A DNA stretch of 64,000 nt from Pelagerythrobacter marensis (GCF_036700095.1 NZ_CP144918.1:2233001-2297000); one strand, 5' to 3'. Positions 1 to 12,732 are shown, counted from the stretch's first letter. Notes: generated from the letters alone by a model not told the origin. Made by a program: numbers and translations.

Positions 1-82
1 AATACTGGATCAGCGTGCCCGGTTCGGGGCCCTCGTAAAGAATCTTGGCCTTGCCTTCGTAGATCTGGCGGCGACGGGGCAT
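1..82 (-). CDS. purC: SAICAR synthetase, N-terminal fragment (cut by window edge)
   Basis: Only the first 27 codons are in the window. The reverse strand reads [18 protein letters not shown] and continues off the left edge, which is the characteristic beginning of phosphoribosylaminoimidazole-succinocarboxamide synthase in alphaproteobacteria. The enzyme joins aspartate to CAIR in purine synthesis in the cytoplasm. The call rests on recognition of the N-terminal strand-loop motif alone. The gene is transcribed leftwards, the same way as proA and proC, but about 145 bases separate it from proA. Confidence 0.8.
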   Translation of the reverse strand, partial: MPRRRQIYEGKAKILYEGPEPGTLIQY

Positions 83-227
83 GGGAAATTCCTAGCGCGC
101 AAAATAACGGTGCCCCGGCGGACGAAGCATGGTGCGCTCCGCCGATGCCGGGGCAGGAAGCCGCCCATACCGCGAAAGCCCGCCGAAGGCAATTGCGCCC
201 CGGAAGGGCGAGGGCGGGGCGGCGCGT

Positions 228-1493
228 TCAGGGCCGCGTCTGGCCGTCGCCGTGAACGAGATACTTGAAGCTGGTGAGCTGCTCCAGGCCGACCGGTCCG
301 CGGGCGTGCATCTTGCCGGTCGCGATGCCGATTTCCGCGCCCATGCCGAACTCGCCCCCGTCGGAGAACTGGGTCGAGGCATTGTGCATCACCACCGCGC
401 TGTCGATTGCGGTCATGAACCGGCGCGCGGCCTCCGCATCTTCGGTCAGGATGGCGTCGGTATGGTGGCTGGAATGCCTGTCGACCCAGGCGATCCCTTC
501 GTCGAGCCCGTCGACGATCTTCACGCTGGCGATGGGGTCGAGATATTCGGTATCCCAGTCCTCTTCGGTCGCGGGCTTGATCCGGCTGTCGAGCGCGACG
601 GCTTCCTCGTCGCCGCGCAGCTCGCAGTCCGCCGCCATCGCGTCGGCCAGCTTCGGCACCACCTGGTCGGCGATCTTGCGGTCGATCACGATGCTTTCGG
701 TCGCCCCGCAGATCCCGGTGCGGCGCAGCTTGGCGTTGCGGATGATCTGCACCGCCTCGTCCACTTTCGCCGCCTCGTGAACATAGCTGTGGCAATTGCC
801 GTCGAGGTGCAGCAGCGTGGGCACGCTTGCCTGATCGCGCACCAGCTCGACCAGGCCGCGGCCGCCGCGCGGGATCACCAGATCGACGAACTGGTCCGCC
901 TTCAGCAGCGCGGCCACGGCCTCGCGGTCGGTGGTCTGCACCGTCTGCACGGCATCTTCGGGCAGGCCCGCGGCCTTCAGGCCGGCGCGCATCGCGGACA
1001 CGATTTCGCGCGTCGAATGGCGGCTTTCCGATCCGCCCCGCAGGATCACCGCATTGCCGGACTTGAGGCACAGCGCACTGGCGTCCGCGCCCACGTTGGG
1101 CCGCGATTCGTAGATCATGCCGATGACACCGATCGGCACCGCGACCCGCTCGATCTTCAGGCCATTGGGGCGGTCGAACTGCGCCAGCTTGCGCCCCACC
1201 GGGTCGGGCAGCTCGGCGATCTCCTCGAGCGCGCTGGCCATGCCCTCGATCCGGTCTTCGGTCAGGCGCAGGCGGTCGACGAAGCTGTCGGGCTTCTTGC
1301 CTTCGACGCTGGCGACGTCGGCCTGGTTCGCCTCGATCAGCGCGGCCGAGCCTTCCCGCAGCGCCTTGGCCGCTTCGCGCAGCGCCGTGTTCTTCGCCTC
1401 GGTGCTGGCCGACAGGAGCCCCCGTGCCGCTTCGCGCGCGCGGCGGCCCAGCTCGTGAATGTGAATTTGCGGGTCGAGTGTCTGATCGTTCAT
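228..1493 (-). CDS. proA: Gamma-glutamyl phosphate reductase
   Basis: Second step of proline synthesis: NADPH reduction of glutamyl-5-phosphate to glutamate semialdehyde in the cytoplasm. The 421-residue protein has the family length, and the catalytic cysteine lies in [11 protein letters not shown] near residue 262. I chose the ATG at 1493 because GAGGA sits 7 bases before it; a GTG five codons earlier at 1508 is possible but has no such site. The gene follows proC on the same strand with a 46-base gap, so the two are probably cotranscribed. proB lies divergently on the other side of proC, so all three proline genes are together. Confidence 0.95.
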   Translation of the reverse strand: MNDQTLDPQIHIHELGRRAREAARGLLSASTEAKNTALREAAKALREGSAALIEANQADVASVEGKKPDSFVDRLRLTEDRIEGMASALEEIAELPDPVGRKLAQFDRPNGLKIERVAVPIGVIGMIYESRPNVGADASALCLKSGNAVILRGGSESRHSTREIVSAMRAGLKAAGLPEDAVQTVQTTDREAVAALLKADQFVDLVIPRGGRGLVELVRDQASVPTLLHLDGNCHSYVHEAAKVDEAVQIIRNAKLRRTGICGATESIVIDRKIADQVVPKLADAMAADCELRGDEEAVALDSRIKPATEEDWDTEYLDPIASVKIVDGLDEGIAWVDRHSSHHTDAILTEDAEAARRFMTAIDSAVVMHNASTQFSDGGEFGMGAEIGIATGKMHARGPVGLEQLTSFKYLVHGDGQTRP

Positions 1494-1539
1494 AATGTCC
1501 TCGTACACGTTCGTGTTAACGGCGGGAACGGCGCAATGG

Positions 1540-2328
1540 TCAGCGCAGCTCTACCGCCCGGTCGTAAGCGGCCTGTAGTGTGGAACGCATCAGGCGCGTC
1601 AATGTGTCGTCGCCGTTGAGGGCATCGAGCCCTGCGGCAGTGGTTCCCCCCTTGCTGGTCACCGAATTGCGCAGCGTTTCCAGATCGCCGTCGTCGTCGG
1701 CCTGTGCCATCGCGACCGTCCCGGCCATCGTACCCAGAACCATGGCGCGCGCTTCTTCGAGCGAGAAGCCCAGTTCCTGCGCTGCGGCGACATAGGTGCG
1801 CGCGATTTCGAAGACATATCCGGGGCCGGAGCCGGCAACCGCGGTCACGCGGTCGAGCTTGTCCTCGCTGTCGACCGTGATCGCGGTGCCGGTGCGGGCC
1901 ATCATGGCCTCGGCATGGGCGCGCTGGTCGTCGCTGACGCCGGGTGCGGGGCAAATGCCGCTGACGCCCTGGCCCACGGCGGCGGGCAGATTGGGCATGA
2001 CGCGGACCACCGGGGCGCCGTTCATGGCCTGCGAAATGCGCTCCGCCGAACAGCCGGCCGCGATCGACAGCACATAGCCGCCCGGCGCCAGCCGACCGGC
2101 GTGCGCGGGCATGATATCGGCGATCATCTGCGGCTTGATGGCGACCACGATCACATCGTACCTGTTGTCGCCCAGTTCGCCGGCATCCGCCACCAGCCGT
2201 GCCGGGTCGGGAACCCGGTCGAGTGCCGGATCAACTATAGTGAAGTGATCGCCCCCCGACATCCAGTGTTCCAGCAAGGCGCCGCCCATTTTTCCGCAAC
2301 CGATCATAAGGATGTTTTTAGTGCTCAA
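1540..2328 (-). CDS. proC: Pyrroline-5-carboxylate reductase
   Basis: Last step of proline synthesis, reducing pyrroline-5-carboxylate with NAD(P)H. The 262-residue protein starts with a Rossmann glycine motif (GCGKMG, residues 9-14) and ends with the helical dimerisation region containing [12 protein letters not shown], typical of the family. It leads a two-gene unit with proA. Upstream is an AT-rich region shared with the divergent proB gene. Confidence 0.95.
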   Translation of the reverse strand: MSTKNILMIGCGKMGGALLEHWMSGGDHFTIVDPALDRVPDPARLVADAGELGDNRYDVIVVAIKPQMIADIMPAHAGRLAPGGYVLSIAAGCSAERISQAMNGAPVVRVMPNLPAAVGQGVSGICPAPGVSDDQRAHAEAMMARTGTAITVDSEDKLDRVTAVAGSGPGYVFEIARTYVAAAQELGFSLEEARAMVLGTMAGTVAMAQADDDGDLETLRNSVTSKGGTTAAGLDALNGDDTLTRLMRSTLQAAYDRAVELR

Positions 2329-2507
2329 GCTCTATCCCTCTATAACAGAAATATTTTTCATCGGTTTTTAATGTTTCATACCTGAATTGTTCACCCTTCC
2401 GGGGGAAGAGTATGAAAGTATAAATTTTTCGGCGCGTCCACGGTTGTGCGTTGCACAATTCCTACCTAGATAGCGTCGGGAAAATTGCAAGAAATGGATA
2501 TTTTGTC
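2329..2507. promoter_or_regulatory. Divergent promoter region between proC and proB
   Basis: About 180 bases separate the two divergent proline genes. The stretch is clearly richer in A and T than its surroundings, with T-runs near 2350-2370 and TATAAATTTTTC near 2419-2430. I see no classical palindromic operator. It most likely holds promoters for both transcripts, but I cannot place -35 and -10 boxes with confidence. Confidence 0.4.
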
Positions 2508-3656
2508 GTGGCCGAGAATCGAAGCATCGTCGTCAAGATTGGTTCCGCTCTCCTCGCCAACCCCGACCTGCTCACCCCGCGCTTCAGCTTCATTCAGCGC
2601 CTGCTCGAAGACGTGGCGCAGTTGCGGAGCGAAGGGTGCAATGTGATCCTCTGTTCGTCCGGTGCCGTGGCGCTGGGCCTCAAAACGGTCGGCGAGACAC
2701 CCGAAACCGCCGGGGTGAGCGACAAGCAGGCCGCTGCCGCCTGCGGGATGCCGCTCCTGCTCAACGCCTACAAGCAGGTCGGGCACGAATACGGTTTCGA
2801 GATCGCCCAGGTCCTGCTGACTCTGGGGGACTTCGAGCATCATCGCCGTTTCCTCAACACCCGCAACACCGTCCACCGCCTGCTCGAAGCCGGGGTGGTG
2901 CCGATCGTGAACGAAAACGATTCGATCACGACGGAAGAAATCCGCGTGGGCGATAACGACCGGCTGGCCGCGAAAGTGGCGCAGATGGTGGGGGCCAAGG
3001 AATTCGTCATCCTGACCTGTGTGGAGGGCCTCTACGACCGCAACCCGGACGAACCGGGCGCGCAACTGGTCGAAGAGGTCGGCGACGTGGGCGAGTATAT
3101 GGAGGCGACGGTCGGCAAGAGCGCGCTGGGCACCGGCGGCATGACGACAAAGCTGAAAGCCGCCAATATGGCGCAGGAAGCCGGCTGCACGACCTATATC
3201 GCCAATGGCGAGCACGAACGCCCGCTCTCGGCCGTTCTCAGCGGCGAACGGCGCTGCACCAAGTGCCTGCCGCATCCCAATCCCCTGTCCGGCAGGGACA
3301 GCTGGATCGCCAACCGGCTCCAGATGGCGGGCAGCATCGAAATCTCGAAAGAGCTGGCCGACGCGCTGGTCGAGGAGAAGCGTTCCATCCGTCGCGAGGA
3401 CATCCTGGCGATGGACGGCGATTTCACGCGCGGCGACGTTCTGCACCTCTACGACAGCGAGGGGGTCGAGCGGGCGCGCGGCCTGAGCGACTTCACCTCG
3501 GAGGAAATCCGCGTGATGACCTTCAATCCCGACACGCCCGAAGAGCAGCTGCTGGGTTACAAGACCAAGGGCGAAGTGATCCGGGCGAACAATCTCGTCA
3601 TGCTGGAAAACCGGCATCTGTTGTGGGACGCGCCGGAAGGGATGACGCCCGCCTGA
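2508..3656 (+). CDS. proB: Glutamate 5-kinase with C-terminal PUA domain
   Basis: First step of proline synthesis, phosphorylating glutamate. The amino-acid kinase fold starts with VVKIGSALL, followed by SSGAVALGL, NENDSITTEE and GDNDRLAAKVA; the last 80 or so residues form a PUA domain. The start is uncertain: the open frame reaches a TTG at 2451, while the GTG at 2508 places the kinase motif at the usual distance from the N-terminus and gives 382 residues, close to family length. Neither start has a strong ribosome site. The gene is divergent from proC-proA, so the pathway is split between two transcripts. Confidence 0.93.
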   Translation: MAENRSIVVKIGSALLANPDLLTPRFSFIQRLLEDVAQLRSEGCNVILCSSGAVALGLKTVGETPETAGVSDKQAAAACGMPLLLNAYKQVGHEYGFEIAQVLLTLGDFEHHRRFLNTRNTVHRLLEAGVVPIVNENDSITTEEIRVGDNDRLAAKVAQMVGAKEFVILTCVEGLYDRNPDEPGAQLVEEVGDVGEYMEATVGKSALGTGGMTTKLKAANMAQEAGCTTYIANGEHERPLSAVLSGERRCTKCLPHPNPLSGRDSWIANRLQMAGSIEISKELADALVEEKRSIRREDILAMDGDFTRGDVLHLYDSEGVERARGLSDFTSEEIRVMTFNPDTPEEQLLGYKTKGEVIRANNLVMLENRHLLWDAPEGMTPA

Positions 3657-3723
3657 CGGACCCGGGGCCGCCGGCGCCAACTTCACTTGGCGTTCAGCGA
3701 GGGCAAGGCTATAGGCCCGGTCC

Positions 3724-4527
3724 ATGATCACTCGCTCGCGTTCGCCGCTCAAGCTCGCTCTCGCCGTTACCGCATCGGCGGCCGCTCTGTTCACTGCCGG
3801 TTGCGCGGGGCGTTCCGGCGGGCCCGAAGACACGGCCTACGTCGCGCGCGACGTCGAAACGCTCTATTCGGAAGCCAAGCGCCGGCTCGATGCGGGCAAT
3901 GCCAAGTTTGCCGCCGCGCTGTTCGACGAAGTCGAACGCCAGCACCCCTATTCGCCCTGGGCGCGCCGGGCGCAGCTGATGAGCAGCTTCAGCTATTACG
4001 TCGCGCGCGATTACAACAAGGCGATCCAGAGCGCGCAGCGCTTCCTCTCGATCCATCCGGGCAACAAGGACGCGCCTTACGCCTATTACCTGATCGCGCT
4101 CAGTTATTACGAGCAGATCAGCGACGTGCACCGCGACCAGGCGATCACCGACCAGGCGCGCACCGCGCTGAACGAGATCATCCGCCGTTTCCCGCAGACC
4201 GAATATGCCTCGGATGCCCGCCTCAAGCTCGATCTCGTCAACGATCACCTTGCCGGCAAGGAAATGGAAATCGGCCGGTTCTACGAGCGCAGCGGCAAAT
4301 GGCTGGCGGCGCAGATCCGGTTCCAGAACGTGGTGGAAAACTTCCAGACCACCAGCCACACGCCCGAGGCGCTCTATCGCCTTACCGAAACCAGCCTGGC
4401 GCTCGGCATTCCGGAGGAGGCGGTGAAATACGCCGCGGTCCTGGGCGCGAATTACCCGGGCAACGAATGGTACGAGAAGGCTTACAAGCTGGTGCAGAAT
4501 CACGCCAGCGGCGTCACGGCGAGCTGA
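3724..4527 (+). CDS. bamD: Outer membrane assembly lipoprotein BamD
   Basis: A 267-residue lipoprotein. A basic N-terminus and hydrophobic stretch end in the lipobox FTAGC with Cys27 as the lipidation site. The rest is tetratricopeptide-like helices, including the family pattern DEVERQHPYSPWARRAQL and HPGNKDAPYAYYLIALSYY. BamD helps BamA insert beta-barrel proteins into the outer membrane. It is followed by recN on the same strand after 75 bases, a pairing common in alphaproteobacteria. Confidence 0.93.
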   Translation: MITRSRSPLKLALAVTASAAALFTAGCAGRSGGPEDTAYVARDVETLYSEAKRRLDAGNAKFAAALFDEVERQHPYSPWARRAQLMSSFSYYVARDYNKAIQSAQRFLSIHPGNKDAPYAYYLIALSYYEQISDVHRDQAITDQARTALNEIIRRFPQTEYASDARLKLDLVNDHLAGKEMEIGRFYERSGKWLAAQIRFQNVVENFQTTSHTPEALYRLTETSLALGIPEEAVKYAAVLGANYPGNEWYEKAYKLVQNHASGVTAS

Positions 4528-4602
4528 AGGTCGATTCTGTTCGCAAGCGTTGCCGCGGTTGGTGACGCGCCATCCCATTCCGGCTAGGGAATCGGGTCAG
4601 AT

Positions 4603-6267
4603 ATGCTGACCCGCCTGTCCATTCGCAACGTGGTGTTGATCGAGGCGCTCGATCTCGATTTCGGGCGCGGCCTCGGCGTGCTCACCGGCGAAACGGGGGC
4701 GGGCAAGTCGATCCTGCTCGACGCGCTCGGCCTCGTGCTTGGAAACCGCGCGGAAACGATGCTGGTGCGGGCGGGGGAAGATCGGGCGAGCGTCACCGCC
4801 AGTTTCGAGTTCGCGCGACTTCCGGCGCCCGTTGCCGAAGCGCTCGACGATGCCGATATCGTGCTGGAGCCGGGCGAGCCGCTGATGATTCGCCGGCAGG
4901 TGCGGGCGGACGGCGGCAGCAAGGCATTCGTCAACGATCAGCCGGCCAGCGTGGCGTTGCTGCGCACGCTGGCGCCTGCCCTGGTCGAACTGCACGGGCA
5001 GCACGACGATCGCGGGCTCGTGAACCCGCGCGGCCATCGCGCCTTGCTCGATCGCTATGCCGGAGCGGACGTCGCCGCCGTGGCCGCCGCCTGGGAGACC
5101 TGGCGCGCCGCGGAGGACCGGTTGCAGTCAGCGCGCGCGGCGATCGCGCAAGCCCGTGAAGACCAGGACCTGCTGCTCGCCCACCTCGCCGAACTGACCG
5201 CGCTAGCGCCGCAGGCGGGGGAAGAGGCTCGCCTGGCCGAAGCGCGCGCGGCGATGCAGAAGGGGGAGCGCCTCTCGAGCGACCTGGAGGAACTGCGTCA
5301 TGTCTGGGACGGTTCGGATTCGCCGCTTGCCGAGCTGCGGGTCGCGGCGCGGCGGCTCGACCGCATCGCGCCCGAGCATCCGCTCCTCGTAGAAGCGCTG
5401 TCGGCGCTCGACCGCGCCGTGATCGAGGCGGGGGAGGCCGAAGCGAAGCTGGAGGAAGCGGCAGCGGCCCTGGTCCACGACCCGGCTGCGCTCGAAGAAG
5501 CCGAAACGCGGCTGTTCGACTTGCGGGCGCTGGCCCGCAAGCATCGCTGCGAAGTGGACGATCTGCCCGAAAAAATGCGCGAATTTCGCGCCGCGCTCGA
5601 CAAGATCGAAGGGGGCGAGGCCGAACTCGACGCGCTCGAGGACGCGGCGAAGAACGCTGGCCGCAATTACCGCGAACGGGCGCAGGCGTTGCATGCGGCG
5701 CGGGTGGAGGCTGCCGGCCGGCTCGACGCCGCGGTGGCGGGCGAACTCGCGCCGCTGAAGCTGGATGCGGCGCGATTCCGCACGGCGGTCGAGCCCCTGC
5801 CGGAAGAACGCTGGGGGCCGCACGGCAGCGACAGTGTGGAATTCGTGATCGCGACCAATCCCGGTGCGGATTTCGCCCCGCTGGCCAAGATCGCCAGCGG
5901 CGGGGAGCTGTCGCGCTTCATTCTTGCACTCAAGGTCGCGCTGGCCGAACAGGGCGGGGCGGCGACCGTGATTTTCGACGAGATCGACCGCGGCGTGGGC
6001 GGCGCCGTGGCGAGCGCGATCGGCGAACGGCTCGCCCGGCTGGCGGGCGACGGGCAATTGCTCGCGGTGACTCACAGCCCGCAAGTCGCCGCGCGCGGAC
6101 GGACGCATTACCTGATCGCCAAGTCGAGCGAAGGCACGGTCACGAAAACTTCGGTCCGCCTGCTCGACGAGCGGGAGCGGCAGGAGGAAATCGCCCGCAT
6201 GCTCTCGGGCGCCGAAGTCACGCCCGAGGCGCGGGCCCAGGCCGACCGGCTGTTGGAGGGGGTGTGA
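4603..6267 (+). CDS. recN: DNA repair protein RecN
   Basis: An SMC-like ATPase used in double-strand break repair. Walker A is GETGAGKS (residues 29-36), coiled-coil-rich glutamate and arginine stretches fill the middle, and the ABC signature ASGGELSRF and Walker B VIFDEIDRGVGG lie in the C-terminal quarter. At 554 residues it has the usual length. Its TGA overlaps the GTG of the next gene, so the downstream lipoprotein hydrolase is probably translated from the same transcript. Confidence 0.95.
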   Translation: MLTRLSIRNVVLIEALDLDFGRGLGVLTGETGAGKSILLDALGLVLGNRAETMLVRAGEDRASVTASFEFARLPAPVAEALDDADIVLEPGEPLMIRRQVRADGGSKAFVNDQPASVALLRTLAPALVELHGQHDDRGLVNPRGHRALLDRYAGADVAAVAAAWETWRAAEDRLQSARAAIAQAREDQDLLLAHLAELTALAPQAGEEARLAEARAAMQKGERLSSDLEELRHVWDGSDSPLAELRVAARRLDRIAPEHPLLVEALSALDRAVIEAGEAEAKLEEAAAALVHDPAALEEAETRLFDLRALARKHRCEVDDLPEKMREFRAALDKIEGGEAELDALEDAAKNAGRNYRERAQALHAARVEAAGRLDAAVAGELAPLKLDAARFRTAVEPLPEERWGPHGSDSVEFVIATNPGADFAPLAKIASGGELSRFILALKVALAEQGGAATVIFDEIDRGVGGAVASAIGERLARLAGDGQLLAVTHSPQVAARGRTHYLIAKSSEGTVTKTSVRLLDERERQEEIARMLSGAEVTPEARAQADRLLEGV

Positions 6268-7171
6268 GGCATGTCGCGCTCGGGATCGCCTTGCTGATGG
6301 CGGCGGGCTGTCAGCCGATGCCGGGCGGTGGAGAGGTTCTTCGCGTTCCGGTCGCCAGTGGCGATACCTTCGGCGCCGACGCGCATCTTGCGCCGTCGCG
6401 GCCCGACGCGGTGCTGCGCTATGCCGATCATCCGCGCGGCTTTGCCGAACTGCGATTGCCCGCGGGGGAGGGGCCGTTCCCTCTGGCGGTGATCTTCCAC
6501 GGTGGCTGCTGGAAGGCGGGAATCGCCAACCAGGCCTATATGGCGCCTCTGGCGACGCGGTGGCAGCAGCTCGGCATCGCGACGCTGAATGTCGACTACC
6601 GCGAAGTGGGCGACGGCGGCGGCTGGCCGGGCAGCTTCGAGGACTGGGCGGCGGCGGGCGATCTGGTCATGCAGGTCGTGGCGGACTACCCGGTGGATCG
6701 CGCACGCGTCACGCTTGTCGGCCATTCGGCGGGCGCCTTGCCTGCCCAGTGGCTGGCGATGGAGCAAGGGAGCGACGGCCCGCTGGGCGCGCGCGACCCG
6801 TTGGCGGTGCGCGCGGCGATCGTGCTCGACGGACCCGCGGACGTCGGGGCCGAGCGTGATGCGTTCGACGCCCTGTGCGAATTTTCCGCGGTCGATCCGT
6901 TCATCGGCGCTGCTCCCGGCGCTGCGGCGGACCGCTACGCCGCCATCGCCCCCGGCGGCCATGCCCCCCAACTGGAAGAACTGCTGTTCGTTCAGGCCGT
7001 TCTTCCACCTCCGCCCCAACCGGCACAGACCGCAATCCGCGCGGGCGGCGCGCGAGTGGAAGTCCGCGCGAATCCGGGTGCAAGCCACTTCGCGATTCTG
7101 ACGCCTGGCTCGCAGTCTTACATCGCGAACGAACCCGCTATGCTGACGGTACTGCGTGGGGAGGCGGCGGA

Positions 7172-7175
<4 letters not shown>
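6264..7175 (+). CDS. Alpha/beta-hydrolase lipoprotein
   Basis: A 303-residue protein of the esterase/lipase-like alpha/beta-hydrolase fold. The N-terminus is a short signal ending in the lipobox MAAGC (Cys16), so it is probably anchored in a membrane facing the periplasm. The oxyanion motif HGGCW and the nucleophile elbow GHSAG are present, and a histidine in GASHF near the end can complete the triad. The start is a GTG overlapping the recN stop and preceded by GGAGGGG. Its stop overlaps the ATG of the next gene. The substrate is unknown. Confidence 0.75.
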
Positions 7176-9858
<2,683 letters not shown>

Positions 9859-9861
9859 AGC

Positions 9862-9883
9862 CGCTTTCAGCAAGGCTGAAGCG
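9862..9883. terminator. Hairpin between convergent ligA and the next gene
   Basis: CGCTTTCAGC and GCTGAAGCG pair across a three-base loop with one bulged T. The hairpin lies in the 36-base gap between the ends of ligA and the opposite-strand gene, a place where a two-way terminator is expected. There is no T-run, so intrinsic activity is doubtful. Confidence 0.4.
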
Positions 9884-9894
9884 ACGCCGGCGCG

Positions 9895-10584
9895 TTACTC
9901 CACCCACTTCATCACCCCGCCGGCGAACGGGGTCCACCACCCGGTGCGCACGCCGGCGGCGGCCAGGGTGTCGCTCGTCCACTGGTTGCAGGTATTGCCC
10001 AGGTGGTAAGTGCCGGGCGCGTCGTAGAACACGTCCCAGTCCGCATATCCGCGATAGACCTCGCGGCGTTCCGGGGGGAGGACCTGCGTTTCGATCCGGC
10101 GGACAAGGCGGGCATATTCTTCCGGGCGCAGACGCAGCACGCGGGCATTCTCGCCGGGGGCGGGGCGGACGTAGTGGGCGACGTGGAGCAGCCCGTCGCC
10201 GCCGACGATTGCTCCGACGGCGGTTGCCGGCGAAAGGTCGGCCCACGTCGGCGTGTGAAGGAACACCTCGCGTTCGCCCCAACTGACCGAGACGTGGGTA
10301 TAGGGCCGCTTGGCGGCCCCCGCGGGCAGATCGCCGGCGGGAAAATCGCGTCGCCAGTCCTTCTGCGCCGACACCAGCGGCATGACGATCGCGGTATGGA
10401 TTCCGTTCGCTTCTACCATGATGTCGATACCGCGGGCAGGCTCGCGCCAGTCGGCGTTTCGCGGGATCGACGAGCCGACCCAGGCGGCAAGCATGAACAG
10501 CCCGATGGCGAGCGCGAGCCAGGCAAACGCCCGGCCCGCCCACCGCGCCAGGCGCTTCAGGATTGCAGGCGCTTGCGCAGCCAC
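9895..10584 (-). CDS. DUF2459/TIGR02117-like membrane-anchored protein
   Basis: A 229-residue protein with one N-terminal membrane segment (FAWLALAIGLFMLAAWVG) and a periplasmic body containing GIHTAIVMP, WGEREVFL, and a late NTCNQWTSDTLAAAG segment with cysteine and asparagine. I recognise the pattern as the TIGR02117/DUF2459 family, whose function is not established; the cysteine context resembles papain-like enzymes. The GTG at 10584 is the best in-frame start that keeps the membrane segment; it lies inside the end of prmA, a 28-base overlap, so the two are probably translated together. Confidence 0.65.
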   Translation of the reverse strand: MAAQAPAILKRLARWAGRAFAWLALAIGLFMLAAWVGSSIPRNADWREPARGIDIMVEANGIHTAIVMPLVSAQKDWRRDFPAGDLPAGAAKRPYTHVSVSWGEREVFLHTPTWADLSPATAVGAIVGGDGLLHVAHYVRPAPGENARVLRLRPEEYARLVRRIETQVLPPERREVYRGYADWDVFYDAPGTYHLGNTCNQWTSDTLAAAGVRTGWWTPFAGGVMKWVE

Positions 10585-11468
10585 AGGATCGACCAGTCGC
10601 CATTGACCATGCGCGCGGCGAGGCGGAATCCGGCGCGGCGGCAGGCGGCGCGCACGGCGGGTTCCTGGGTTTCGAGCAGCCCGGCGAGCAACAGGTTGGC
10701 GCCGGGAACCGTCGCGCGTGCGAAGTCCGGCGCCAGTTCGATCAGCGGCCCGGCGAGAATATTGGCGATCAGCAGGTCGTAGGGGGCGCGGGCCAGGAGC
10801 AGGGCGTCGTCCATGCCATCGGCGATCGTCATCGCCAGTTGGCCCGGCCCGCCGCCCAGGCGCACGCCGTTCGTCGCGGCATTGAGTTCGACCACCCCGC
10901 GGCAGACCGGGTCGATGTCGCTCGCCGTCGCCAGCGCGCGCGGCCAGAGCGCGAGCGCGGCGAAGGCGAGCAGGCCGGTGCCGGTGCCGATATCCGCGCA
11001 ATTGCGCACGATCGTGCCGCGCCGCTTCATCGCGTCGAGCATCGCAAGGCATCCGGCGGTCGTCTCGTGCTGGCCGGTGCCGAAGGCCTGGCTGGCGGGG
11101 ATCGCGAAGTTGACGATGCCCGGTGCCGTGTCGGGGGCATGGTCGGGCGTGTGGACGTGGAAGCGGCCGGCGCGGATCGGGTCGAGACCCTGCTGGCTTT
11201 CGGCCACCCAGTCGGTATCCGGCAGCTTTTCGGCGCTCAGGCGAGGGGCCTTGCCCGCGAAGAGCGCTGCAACCATGGCGCGGTCCGTGCGGCTCGGCTT
11301 GCGGGGCAGATAGACGTCCAGTCGCCAGTCGTCCGGCCGGTCGTCCGCCACTTCGAAGCCCGCGATCACCAGCTCGCTATCCCAGTCCTCGGCATCTTCC
11401 TGCGCCACCAGCGCGGCCTGGACTGTCGCCTTGTCGGCAAAGGCGGTCAGCTTCCAGCTATCGGACAT
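10557..11468 (-). CDS. prmA: Ribosomal protein L11 methyltransferase
   Basis: Trimethylates L11 using S-adenosylmethionine. The SAM motif is CADIGTGTGLLAFAAL and the family signature IANILAGPLIELAP follows. The frame extends to 11486, but ATG 11468 (MSDSWKLTA) is the expected beginning. The start overlaps the end of the upstream SDR gene by 11 bases and the 3' end overlaps the DUF2459 gene, so the three form one leftward operon. Confidence 0.9.
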   Translation of the reverse strand: MSDSWKLTAFADKATVQAALVAQEDAEDWDSELVIAGFEVADDRPDDWRLDVYLPRKPSRTDRAMVAALFAGKAPRLSAEKLPDTDWVAESQQGLDPIRAGRFHVHTPDHAPDTAPGIVNFAIPASQAFGTGQHETTAGCLAMLDAMKRRGTIVRNCADIGTGTGLLAFAALALWPRALATASDIDPVCRGVVELNAATNGVRLGGGPGQLAMTIADGMDDALLLARAPYDLLIANILAGPLIELAPDFARATVPGANLLLAGLLETQEPAVRAACRRAGFRLAARMVNGDWSILWLRKRLQS

Positions 11469-12168
11469 AGCTGGCCCCGTTCGCATCGATCGTCGCCCCG
11501 GTCATGCTTTCGGGCGCATCGAGCGCGCAGAATACGGCGATCCGGGCGATCTCCTCCGGCTCCGCCACGCGGCCCAGGGGAATGTCGGCCAGCAGACCCG
11601 GCCCGCCGCGGCTGGCGAGGTAGCCCTCGCCCATTGCGGTGTCGGTGAAGCCCGGTGCGATGGCAAAGCTGCACAGGCCCTGACCGGCATAAGCGCGCGC
11701 GATCGTCTTGTGCAGGGCCAGCATGCCGCCCTTCGCTGCGGCGTAATGCCAGTGTGCCGGCGAATCGCCGCGGTGCCCGGCGCGGCTGGCGATGTGGACG
11801 ATACGCCCCGGCACGCCGCGTTCCAGCCAGTGCCGCACCGCAAAGCGCGAAAGCTGCGCGGCCGAGGTCAGGTTGATGCGCAGCGTATCCTCCCACGCAT
11901 CGAGCCATTCGATGTCCGATCCATCGACCGGATTGGCATCGAACAGCCCGGCATTGTTGACCAGCACGTCGATGTTCCCGCCGGCGCGCGACAGCGCCTC
12001 TTCCCACAGCATCTGCGGAGCGGTCGGCTGCGACAGGTCGGCGCCGATCGTCTGTTCGTCGTGATCGGTGCTGCCGTGGCCGATCACGCGGACGTTGCGC
12101 GTTTCGAGCAGTTCGCGGATCGCGGCGCCGATGCCGCGGCTGGAGCCGGTGACGAGGACAGTGGGCAT
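11458..12168 (-). CDS. Short-chain dehydrogenase/reductase
   Basis: A 236-residue classical SDR. The cofactor motif TGSSRGIG is at residues 7-14, NNAG follows, and the catalytic tyrosine and lysine are in HYAAAKGG near residue 150. It ends MTGATIDANGASYVR, the usual SDR C-terminal strand. This is a cytoplasmic NAD(P)H oxidoreductase, most like the FabG-type branch, but the substrate cannot be inferred. It leads the SDR-prmA-DUF2459 operon, divergent from sdhC. Confidence 0.85.
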   Translation of the reverse strand: MPTVLVTGSSRGIGAAIRELLETRNVRVIGHGSTDHDEQTIGADLSQPTAPQMLWEEALSRAGGNIDVLVNNAGLFDANPVDGSDIEWLDAWEDTLRINLTSAAQLSRFAVRHWLERGVPGRIVHIASRAGHRGDSPAHWHYAAAKGGMLALHKTIARAYAGQGLCSFAIAPGFTDTAMGEGYLASRGGPGLLADIPLGRVAEPEEIARIAVFCALDAPESMTGATIDANGASYVR

Positions 12169-12340
12169 TCGCGCGGTCTAGATTATCGGTGCCGATCCGT
12201 CATCCCCGGGCGGCGCGGCGGCGCGCTTTGCACGGGCGCGTATATTCGCGGGCGCGAACAAAAGAGATGGCCGCCCGCCTTGTCTCGCATCGTCATTGCG
12301 CTAAGGGAGAGCGCAAATCGAAGGACGGAACAGACACGCC

Positions 12341-12721
12341 ATGGCCGAAAGACCGCTTTCTCCGCACCTGAGCATCTGGAAATGGGGCCCGCACATGCTG
12401 GTCTCGATCCTCCATCGCATCACCGGCGACGGCATGGCCCTGGTCGGCCTGGGTGTGCTGCTGTGGTGGCTCGGCGCCCTGGCGAGCGGCCCGGCGGCTT
12501 ACGAAACCTTCGCCGGCATTGCCACGGCCTGGTACGGCTACGTCGTGCTCGTCGGCCTGTCCTGGGCATTCTTCAACCACATGACCTCGGGCCTGCGCCA
12601 TTTCGTGCTCGATATCGGCGCCGGATACGAACTCGACACCAACAAGGCATGGTCCACCGCCTCGCCGATCATCGGCATCGCGCTGACGGCGGCGTTCTGG
12701 GCCGCGATACTCTATCTCTGA
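12341..12721 (+). CDS. sdhC: Succinate dehydrogenase cytochrome b556 subunit
   Basis: Membrane anchor of respiratory complex II. The 126-residue protein has the family start RPLSPHLSIWKW, the quinone-site motif LHRITGDG, three membrane helices and the haem-ligand region NHMTSGLRHFVLD. It is followed after 11 bases by sdhD and then sdhA. The 170-base region upstream, shared with the divergent SDR operon, should hold its promoter. Confidence 0.94.
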   Translation: MAERPLSPHLSIWKWGPHMLVSILHRITGDGMALVGLGVLLWWLGALASGPAAYETFAGIATAWYGYVVLVGLSWAFFNHMTSGLRHFVLDIGAGYELDTNKAWSTASPIIGIALTAAFWAAILYL

Positions 12722-12732
12722 GGACTTGAACC

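Noticed and set aside
129-1619. 496-residue plus-strand open frame over proA
   Set aside because: Antisense shadow of proA in high-GC DNA. It has no motif or ribosome site, while proA on the other strand is a clear full-length enzyme.
3263-3320. HPNPLSGRD segment of ProB as another in-frame palindrome
   Set aside because: The peptide resembles translated palindromes, but no inverted repeat is present and the protein has normal length at this loop.
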